From Candidatus Omnitrophota bacterium (lineage in GTDB: Bacteria; Omnitrophota; Gorgyraeia; Gorgyraeales; Gorgyraeaceae), in NCBI GenBank assembly GCA_013202925.1, contig JABMRA010000064.1, positions 1 to 10,917 on the forward strand: a stretch of DNA of 10,917 bases, in the 5' to 3' direction. Shown piece by piece: positions 6,830-10,917 of this stretch; position 1 is the first letter of the stretch, and each line of letters begins with the position of its first letter. The translations under genes were made by a program, and so were the position numbers. Under the pieces are notes generated by a model. The model searched no databases. It had not been told where the DNA came from and worked only from the letters and a program-made list of their open reading frames with translations.

Positions 6830-7867
6830 ATGAAAAGGATATATATTTTTATTTTTATGCTTGTGTTTTTGCCAGTGGCCAGCGCTGAACCGCAGGATGC
6901 CATTACATGGAAGGACTGCGTGCAGGAGGCAAAGAAAAATAATCCTGATCTGATGTCCGCATCTGAAAAGGTCAGGCAGGCAAAGGCGGATAAGGCCATT
7001 GAGATAAGCGGGGCCCTCCCGGATATCAGCGCCTCTACGTCAGGCAAAAGCACAAAAGCCGCGAGCACCGGCGCCATTGCTGACACTTACGCGTACAGCG
7101 TTACAGGTGAACAGCTTGTTTTTGACGGATTCAAGACACTCTACGATATATCCAGCTCTTCCAAGACCCTTAAGGCGCAGGAATATAATCACGCGGTTAC
7201 TTCCTCAGATATACGGCTGAACCTGCGGAGAGCCTTTGCCGAGCTTTTAAAGGCGCAGGAACTTACCTCTCTCGCAAAAGAGATCGCTGGGCGCAGGAAG
7301 CAGAACCTTGAACTGGTAGAATTGCGATACCAGGGAGGGAGGGAGCACAAGGGCTCGCTCCTAACAGCCGAGGCAGACCTTGCCAACGCGGAATACGAAG
7401 TAAGGCAGGCGGAAAGAAGCATTACGCTTTCACAGCGTGATCTGTCAAAAGAAATGGGGCTCGAAAGATTTAACCCCGCAACAGTGAAAGGCGAATTTTC
7501 TGTCAGGGAAGAGTATGACGCCAAGCCGGACATTGAATGGCTGGCTGACACTACGCCTTTTCTCCGGGAATTAATAGCAAGGAAAGAGGCGGCGCGTTCT
7601 GATCTCAGATCAGAGCAGGTCGACTTTTTCCCAACGGTCTATGTGAACGGCTCTATAGGCAAATCCAGCAGTAAATGGCCGCCTGAAGATGAGGCCTGGT
7701 CTTTTGGCGCCACAGTGTCTTTGCCCATATTTGAAGGCGGAAGCCGTTTTGCTGATATCTCCAAGGCCAGGTCAAAACTCCGCCAGCTGGAATCAGACGA
7801 GCGGAGCGGCCCCCTGCTTAACTGCGTTTTATTTGATTTAACAGGTTTCATTGTGTATACTTTATAA
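6830..7867 (+). pseudogene. TolC-like outer-membrane efflux protein, 3' truncated
   Basis: TolC-family proteins form trimeric outer-membrane channels for efflux or secretion. A signal peptide (residues 1-19, cut after VASA) precedes the first efflux-protein repeat (about 25-205, with WKDCVQEAKKNNPDL, LVFDGFKTLYD, the long helix AELLKAQELTSLAKEIAGRRKQNLEL, and RYQGGREHKGSLLTAEADLANAEYE). The second repeat starts around 240 and includes FFPTVYVNGSIG and VSLPIFEGGSRFADISKARSKL. After about residue 327 the homology stops. The last 18 or so residues are unlike any TolC sequence and are translated from the promoter region of the next gene. Usual length is 400-500, so about 80-100 residues of the final long helices are missing. 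No other frame continues them, so this is a deletion or an assembly join, not a simple frameshift. A trimer-forming barrel is unlikely to complete. The ATG fits the signal peptide though no Shine-Dalgarno is seen. Confidence 0.8.
7833..7861 (+). promoter_or_regulatory. Promoter of the duplicated-unit membrane protein gene
   Basis: TTGATT (7833-7838) and TATACT (7856-7861) are 17 bp apart. The predicted start is near 7868, about 7 nt before ATG 7875, and no Shine-Dalgarno is present. The promoter lies inside the aberrant 3' end of the TolC-like frame, which marks that tail as former intergenic DNA. Confidence 0.65.
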
Positions 7868-7874
7868 TTAAGCG

Positions 7875-8396
7875 ATGATTATAGATTATCTGATCTCAAA
7901 AGAGGTTGTCGGTATATTGGCTGCGCTGGCCTTTGTTTCGGGATCGTCTTTCCTGTTATTCCCGAATCGACTAAACGCATTAACCCTTTTCCTGAACAAA
8001 CAAGTTTCTTTAAGAAAACTCCTGAGGCCCCTGGAGATACCAAGGGAGGCGGATGAAAAGATTTATAAGATACGCAGGGTCCTGGGCGTTGCGGCATTGG
8101 CATGCTCGCTGGCTTTATTTGTTGTCCAGGTTAAAATAGACCGCTCGATCTACAGATATATTATTACATGGGCATCTCTATTTATTTTTCTGATGGGCCT
8201 GGACCTTTTACTGTTCCCGCAATCGTTAAGAAAATGGGGCAGTTTTTTGAATAAGTGGTTTTCCCTGAGGAGATTTTTGAAGCCATTAGACATCATGAGG
8301 GATGTGGAGGATAAGATCTACAAAAGACACAGGATCATGGGTATCATATCGCTGTTGTCCTCGATAATCCTGGCGCATTGGTATATAAGATTATAA
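7875..8396 (+). CDS. Membrane protein with two copies of a two-helix unit (unknown function)
   Basis: I do not recognise a named family. The 173-residue protein has four probable membrane helices (about 11-29, 69-86, 97-114 and 154-171). It is an internal duplication: residues 27-75 and 112-160 align without gaps at an offset of 85, with 24 of 49 positions identical. Shared positions include LLFP (27-30 and 112-115), FLNK (39-42 and 124-127), SLR, a PL-x-I-x-R segment, KIYK (62-65 and 147-150), then R-x2-G entering the next helix. The linking loop between helices in each unit is about 40 residues, strongly basic and probably amphipathic, so likely lies on the cytoplasmic face. No catalytic motif is obvious. 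The gene has its own promoter and a terminator just after it, so it is monocistronic. The protein encoded at 8517-8801 looks like a single-unit relative. Confidence 0.82.
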   Translation: MIIDYLISKEVVGILAALAFVSGSSFLLFPNRLNALTLFLNKQVSLRKLLRPLEIPREADEKIYKIRRVLGVAALACSLALFVVQVKIDRSIYRYIITWASLFIFLMGLDLLLFPQSLRKWGSFLNKWFSLRRFLKPLDIMRDVEDKIYKRHRIMGIISLLSSIILAHWYIRL

Positions 8397-8428
8397 CAGG
8401 TGCTGAAATTCATGCAAAGGCTGAAAGC

Positions 8429-8467
8429 AAAACCTTCACTGGCTGCAGGAGGCATGTGGAGGTTTTT
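8429..8467 (+). terminator. Rho-independent terminator after the duplicated-unit gene
   Basis: AAAACCTTCAC (8429-8439) pairs with GTGGAGGTTTT (8456-8466) in an 11-bp stem with one G-U pair. The loop is 16 nt and may close further through TGC/GCA. The T-run 8463-8467 forms the 3' side. It lies 33 nt after the stop at 8396. Confidence 0.7.
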
Positions 8468-8469
8468 CG

Positions 8470-8498
8470 TTTACAGGGGCGCCAAAGCAGCATAGGGT
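8470..8498 (+). promoter_or_regulatory. Possible weak promoter of the single-unit membrane protein gene
   Basis: TTTACA (8470-8475) is 17 bp before TAGGGT (8493-8498), which keeps only the key T, A and T positions of a -10 box. It follows directly on the terminator, where a new promoter is expected. The -10 match is poor, so this is tentative. Confidence 0.3.
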
Positions 8499-8516
8499 CA
8501 AAACAGGAGGTATAAA

Positions 8517-8801
8517 ATGAGATGTCCTCTATTAAATTTATTTACAAAATGCTCCTGTTGCGGATGGGTGATCTGCGCATTTTGCGTGCAGCTTACGATA
8601 GTGGTTATAGCGATTGCGTTTGGCGGCCTGATCGCCTGGAAACCCAAAAAGGTCATAGATATACAAATAGCCCTTTACCGGCCTTTTAACTGGAAAATAG
8701 GGCCCATATCCATGGATAAGGAGATAAGGAACACGCGTATTATGGGGTTGGCGGTCCTTGTCCTTGGGATTGTTTCGCTTGGCTATATTTTGTTAAAGTA
8801 A
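8517..8801 (+). CDS. Small two-helix membrane protein with Cys-rich N-terminus, single-unit relative of the 7875-8396 product
   Basis: The 94-residue protein has two probable membrane helices (about 24-40 and 75-92) around a basic 34-residue loop. AGGAGG lies 6 nt before the ATG. The order helix, Pro-containing turn, charged loop and R-x-MG entering the second helix mirrors one unit of the neighbouring protein; RIMG occurs at 74-77 here and at 153-156 there. The loop is about 7 residues shorter than in that protein. The first 23 residues hold six cysteines (3, 12, 14, 15, 20 and 23), which the neighbour lacks. This may bind metal, form disulfides or be acylated; the sequence does not decide. 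It is not a typical lipobox, as no long hydrophobic stretch precedes the cysteines. The stop overlaps the ATG of the next gene by one base (TAATG), so translation is probably coupled. Function is unknown. Confidence 0.82.
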   Translation: MRCPLLNLFTKCSCCGWVICAFCVQLTIVVIAIAFGGLIAWKPKKVIDIQIALYRPFNWKIGPISMDKEIRNTRIMGLAVLVLGIVSLGYILLK

Positions 8802-9205
8802 TGATATTCAATGTAAGCATGGACAAAGAGGACGCATTGAAGGCAAAGATGGGTTTGCTGGGAATAAAAGAAGCAGATCTGGAGGAAAAATTCATACGCT
8901 CAAGCGGGAAGGGCGGGCAAAAGGTCAATAAGTCCTCTACGTGTGTTTATCTGAAACACAGACCTACGGGCATTGAGGTCAAGTGTCAAAAAGAACGTTC
9001 TCAGGCGTTGAACCGGTTCCTGGCCAGGAGAATACTCGCTGGTAAGATCGAATCAATCATGCTTGGCAAAAAGGCAGAGGCGCAGAGTAAAATAGAAAAG
9101 ATAAGGCGTCAGAAGCGAAAGCGTTCCAGAAGAGCCAAAGAGAAGATGCTCAGGTATAAAAAAATGCGTTCCGAAAAGAAAGAACTACGCAAGGTCCCCA
9201 CCTAA
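8801..9205 (+). CDS. GGQ-domain ribosome-rescue factor, MTRFR (C12orf65)/ArfB-like
   Basis: A 134-residue protein with only the catalytic domain of class I release factors. The GGQ loop (SSGKGGQKVNKSS, GGQ at 38-40) hydrolyses peptidyl-tRNA on the ribosome. The following segments CVYLKHRPTGIEVKCQKERSQALNRFLARRIL match the domain's core. There are no codon-recognition domains, so it should act on stalled ribosomes rather than at stop codons. The C-terminal 50 or so residues are very rich in Lys and Arg and probably helical, as in rescue factors whose tail enters the mRNA channel or binds rRNA. The start, DLEEKFIRSSGKGGQ, and the tail resemble the mitochondrial factor MTRFR more than E. coli ArfB, as I recall those sequences. 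The start ATG 8801 overlaps the stop of the membrane-protein gene. M7 and M17 are alternative starts; the coupled ATG is preferred. Confidence 0.88.
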   Translation: MIFNVSMDKEDALKAKMGLLGIKEADLEEKFIRSSGKGGQKVNKSSTCVYLKHRPTGIEVKCQKERSQALNRFLARRILAGKIESIMLGKKAEAQSKIEKIRRQKRKRSRRAKEKMLRYKKMRSEKKELRKVPT

Positions 9206-9229
9206 TCCGCAGGGCGCTGTAGAGAGGCA

Positions 9230-9258
9230 TTGACAGGCAAGAACCAAAACAGTACAAT
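9230..9258 (+). promoter_or_regulatory. Near-consensus sigma70 promoter of the 75-residue gene
   Basis: A perfect TTGACA (9230-9235) and TACAAT (9253-9258) are 17 bp apart. The predicted start is near 9265, about 21 nt before ATG 9286, with AGGAGGT at 9274-9280 in between. It is the best promoter in the window and suggests steady, strong expression. Confidence 0.85.
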
Positions 9259-9285
9259 ACCAGGATAACTAAAAGGAGGTATGGC

Positions 9286-9513
9286 ATGGCAGAAGGTGAA
9301 AGCAAGAGCGACAAGTTTAAGAGGTTGGCGGCGCAGAGGGTAACGAACGCGTTGAAGAAGATAGAGCTGATAGGGAATCTATCTTCCCCGGGCTATGAAT
9401 ATGCCCAGGAAGAAGTGGATAAGATATTTTCAGCCCTTCAGCAGACACTGGATAACACCAAGGCCAGATTTTCTAAATCCATAGAAAAAGAAACAGGGAA
9501 GTTTGAGCTGTAA
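9286..9513 (+). CDS. Small uncharacterised helical protein (75 residues)
   Basis: The protein is soluble, charged and predicted mostly helical. An N-terminal Ser/Lys-rich lead (1-12) is followed by KRLAAQRVTNALKKIELIGNL (12-32), a short turn SSPGYEYAQEEV, and a long helix IFSALQQTLDNTKARFSKSI. The pattern R-V-x-A-L-K-x-I-x-L-I-G-N-L-S, a Tyr-containing turn, then E-V-D-K-I-F-x-A-L recalls a widespread small hypothetical family. I know no function for it. ATG 9286 has AGGAGG 6 nt upstream; the ATG at 9281 is only 1 nt from that site and out of frame. The strong promoter and ribosome site imply high expression for such a small protein. A GC-rich hairpin begins 9 nt after the stop. A toxin or antitoxin role is not indicated, since no partner gene is adjacent in a matching operon. 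Confidence 0.82.
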   Translation: MAEGESKSDKFKRLAAQRVTNALKKIELIGNLSSPGYEYAQEEVDKIFSALQQTLDNTKARFSKSIEKETGKFEL

Positions 9514-9522
9514 ATAAGAGCC

Positions 9523-9548
9523 GCAGGCGGCCCTTAAGGGTCGCCTGC
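9523..9548 (+). terminator. GC-rich hairpin after the 75-residue gene
   Basis: Bases 9523-9533 pair with 9538-9548 in an 11-bp stem with one G-U pair and a TTAA loop. There is no T-run afterwards, so it may be a factor-dependent end, a 3' stabiliser, or a structure shared with the leader of the methyltransferase gene that starts 15 nt later. Confidence 0.55.
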
Positions 9549-9563
9549 TACCTACCATAGCAC

Positions 9564-10235
9564 ATGAAACCTCACGGTCAGCATTTGAAGGCAATCTGCG
9601 AACAGGCAATGGAGGCAGGGAGGCAGATAGATCTGGCTGATTGTCTTTATGGCGAGACCACGGGATCATGTTCTTTTATCAGCCGTCCTACCAGCTACTA
9701 TTTTTTTCTCTCAGGATTTGTCATGACGCAGGGGCTTACCCGTATCCTTGAAATAGGGACAAATTGCGGCGGTTCTATCATGTCTATCAGCAAGGGATTG
9801 CAGGGAGATGATATCGCGCGCAGCCGATTAGTAACAGTGGATATTGTCCGTAAAAATGAGGAGGGGTTTAAAAAATATCCTCATATCAACAGGATGCAGG
9901 GTGATTCACTGGATGAAGAAGTTGTGAAAAAGGTCACGGAGTCCTTTGACAGGAATATAGACCTTCTTTATATTGATTCACTGCATGAGTACGAGCATAC
10001 AAAAGAGAATATAGATATTTATACCGACAGGCTGAATCCCAGCTATGTGATCCTGGATGATATCAGGCAATGCGATGACATGAAAAGGCTATGGAATGAG
10101 CTGGAAGAAAAATTTGGAGACAATGCCTTTGATGCCTCGGAAGTGAGTATGAGAACAGGGGCAGGGTTCGGCATTATCAGGAGCCGGGGCACTTTGATAG
10201 GGGAGAGCCAAAACGGTACAGTAGAGAAAAAATGA
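9564..10235 (+). CDS. Class I SAM-dependent methyltransferase (methyltransferase-24-like)
   Basis: The 223-residue Rossmann-fold protein has motif I RILEIGTNCGGS (60-71), the glycine loop that binds S-adenosylmethionine. An acidic residue ends the second strand (TVDIV, Asp93), GDS follows at 113-115, then DLLYIDSLHEYEHTKENIDIY (133-153) and YVILDDI (161-167). The IDSLHEYE and ILDDI blocks, with Asp138, His141, Asp165 and Asp166, are typical of the methyltransferase-24 and cephalosporin-hydroxylase-like group, which often use a metal and act on sugars or small hydroxylated molecules. The substrate is unknown. An in-frame TAG at 9558-9560 fixes the start at ATG 9564 or later. No Shine-Dalgarno is seen, and M16 at 9609 is an alternative. 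No clear promoter lies between the hairpin and the ATG, so it may depend on read-through from the 75-residue gene. Confidence 0.85.
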   Translation: MKPHGQHLKAICEQAMEAGRQIDLADCLYGETTGSCSFISRPTSYYFFLSGFVMTQGLTRILEIGTNCGGSIMSISKGLQGDDIARSRLVTVDIVRKNEEGFKKYPHINRMQGDSLDEEVVKKVTESFDRNIDLLYIDSLHEYEHTKENIDIYTDRLNPSYVILDDIRQCDDMKRLWNELEEKFGDNAFDASEVSMRTGAGFGIIRSRGTLIGESQNGTVEKK

Positions 10236-10250
10236 AAATTTTTAGTTAAT

Positions 10251-10281
10251 CTAACCTGGTTAGGTTTTGCCAGATTATAAA
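10251..10281 (+). promoter_or_regulatory. Operator-like dyad and weak promoter before the nitroreductase gene
   Basis: CTAACC-T-GGTTAG (10251-10263) is a perfect palindrome around one base, and overlapping it AACCT/AGGTT (10253-10257, 10262-10266) makes a second dyad. It lies where the -35 box would be for TATAAA at 10276-10281. No good -35 is present, so an activator or repressor may bind here. The second dyad followed by TTT could also act as a weak terminator for the upstream gene. Confidence 0.45.
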
Positions 10282-10290
10282 TAGCCATAT

Positions 10291-10842
10291 ATGGATTTTT
10301 CGGAACTTGTAAAAAAGAGAAAAAGCACAAGAAGATATTCTTCCAGACCTGTGCCGCGAGAGGTTATAGACAGGTGTCTTGAGGCAGCTCGCCTGGCTCC
10401 TTCTGCCTGCAATTCCCAGCCATGGTATTTTATTGTCATCGATGATAATAAATTAAAGGACCATGTTTCTGAATCAGTATTTTCAGGTATTTATTCGATA
10501 AATAGTTTTGCTAAAGAAGCACCTGTACTTATTGTTGTGGTTACGGAACGGGCCAGTTATATTGCCCGTCTAGGGGGTTATCTTAAAGGGGTCAGGTATA
10601 GCCTGATTGATACAGGAATTACCTGCGAACATCTCGTGCTTCAGGCAGAAGAGGAAGGGGTTGGGACCTGTTGGTTGGGCTGGTTTGATGAAAATAAGGT
10701 TAAGAAGATATTGGGTATATCCAGAAAGAAAAAGATAGATGTCATAATTAGCATGGGGTATCCTTCGGGAGGAGAAGAAGTCCATAAGAAAAGGAAGTCC
10801 TTAAGTGAGATTCGGAGATTCAACCATGCGGGGGATTATTAA
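10291..10842 (+). CDS. Nitroreductase-family FMN oxidoreductase
   Basis: The 183-residue protein is a nitroreductase-fold flavoenzyme, which reduces nitro compounds, quinones or flavins with NAD(P)H. The FMN-binding signatures are in order: KSTRRYSSRPVP (11-22), APSACNSQPW (36-45), a helical dimer core through DTGITCEHLVLQAEEEGVGTCWLGWF, SMGYP (near 153-157), and the terminal KRKSLSEI basic motif. Length fits the short subfamily. The physiological substrate is not predictable, as this family also includes iodotyrosine deiodinase-like and cobalamin-related members. There is no signal peptide, so it is cytoplasmic. No Shine-Dalgarno precedes ATG 10291, and the nearest possible -10 box is only about 10 nt away. 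A perfect dyad at 10251-10263 suggests regulation, perhaps by redox or xenobiotic stress. Gene orientation follows the methyltransferase, with a 55-nt spacer. Confidence 0.9.
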   Translation: MDFSELVKKRKSTRRYSSRPVPREVIDRCLEAARLAPSACNSQPWYFIVIDDNKLKDHVSESVFSGIYSINSFAKEAPVLIVVVTERASYIARLGGYLKGVRYSLIDTGITCEHLVLQAEEEGVGTCWLGWFDENKVKKILGISRKKKIDVIISMGYPSGGEEVHKKRKSLSEIRRFNHAGDY

Positions 10843-10881
10843 GCTTTTATACCGGTTGCGATTTTCCTCACCAAGACGATT

Positions 10882-10917
10882 ATGAAATCCAGCGAAAAGA
10901 TAACCTACGAAATAGAC
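10882..10917 (+). CDS. Possible start of a further gene, cut by the window edge
   Basis: An ATG at 10882 opens a frame (MKSSEKITYEID) that runs to the last base of the window without a stop. Only 12 codons are visible, no clear Shine-Dalgarno precedes it, and nothing in it identifies a family. It lies 39 nt after the nitroreductase stop on the same strand, where a downstream gene would be expected. Confidence 0.3.
   Translation, partial: MKSSEKITYEID

Noticed and set aside
7800..7875. A frameshift in the C5 run as the reason for the short TolC-like protein
   Set aside because: The other two frames reach stops within a few codons and neither resembles the missing TolC helices, and the next gene starts within about 65 nt. 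A deletion or join explains it better.
8412..8495. A 27-codon frame starting MQRLKAKPS between the two membrane-protein genes
   Set aside because: The stretch forms an 11-bp stem terminator (8429-8466) with a T-run, which explains it better. The ribosome site is weak and the inner ATG at 8454 is only 1 nt from AGGAGG.
1..10917. CRISPR arrays, insertion sequences, tRNA or rRNA genes
   Set aside because: No spaced direct-repeat array, transposase-like frame or recognisable tRNA/rRNA segment was seen on reading both strands. A covariance-model scan was not possible.

Overview
The window is a gene-dense bacterial segment. Every supported gene lies on the + strand, GC content looks moderate, and most spacers are short. 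The gene set is a tandem-ACT protein, a standalone GMP-synthase ATP-pyrophosphatase subunit, YjbQ, MscL, a GH65 phosphorylase with beta-phosphoglucomutase, a GT4 glycosyltransferase, a TolC-like protein with a signal peptide, and a small GGQ release factor. TolC implies a diderm. The overall flavour recalls uncultured diderms such as Omnitrophota, but that is an impression: there is no rRNA or marker gene here to place it.

Region 1 (1-1688) is one tight run: the C-terminal part of a tandem-ACT-domain protein, a GuaA C-terminal-type PP-loop enzyme without a glutaminase domain, and a YjbQ-family protein. Region 2 (1689-2106) is a stand-alone small gene with its own sigma70-type promoter. Two adjacent near-identical 15-bp palindromes and a very strong hairpin terminator follow it. 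Region 3 (2150-6766) is the most coherent unit. One extended -10 promoter precedes mscL, beta-phosphoglucomutase, a GH65 glycoside phosphorylase and a GT4 glycosyltransferase, joined by gaps or overlaps of -3 to +2 nt. The two carbohydrate enzymes form a phosphorolysis route from an alpha-glucoside to glucose 6-phosphate. Linkage to the osmotic valve MscL suggests a compatible solute such as trehalose, kojibiose or glucosylglycerol, but the substrate cannot be read from the sequence.

Region 4 (6780-9205) starts with a TolC-like gene whose 3' end appears deleted: its reading frame runs into the promoter of the next gene. That next gene encodes a four-helix membrane protein made of two copies of one unit, followed by a terminator. 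Then comes a second membrane protein that looks like a single copy of the same unit with a cysteine-rich N-terminus. Its stop overlaps the start of a GGQ release-factor-like protein resembling mitochondrial MTRFR/C12orf65 (ribosome rescue). Region 5 (9206-10917) holds a small conserved-looking protein with a near-consensus promoter, a GC-rich hairpin, a SAM-dependent methyltransferase, and a nitroreductase preceded by an operator-like dyad. A possible new gene start lies at the right edge.

A pattern across the window is that -10 boxes sit very close to start codons. Predicted leaders fall in two groups: about 15-21 nt with a Shine-Dalgarno, or under 10 nt with none, suggesting a share of leaderless or near-leaderless mRNAs. 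No CRISPR array, insertion sequence, tRNA or rRNA was recognised.
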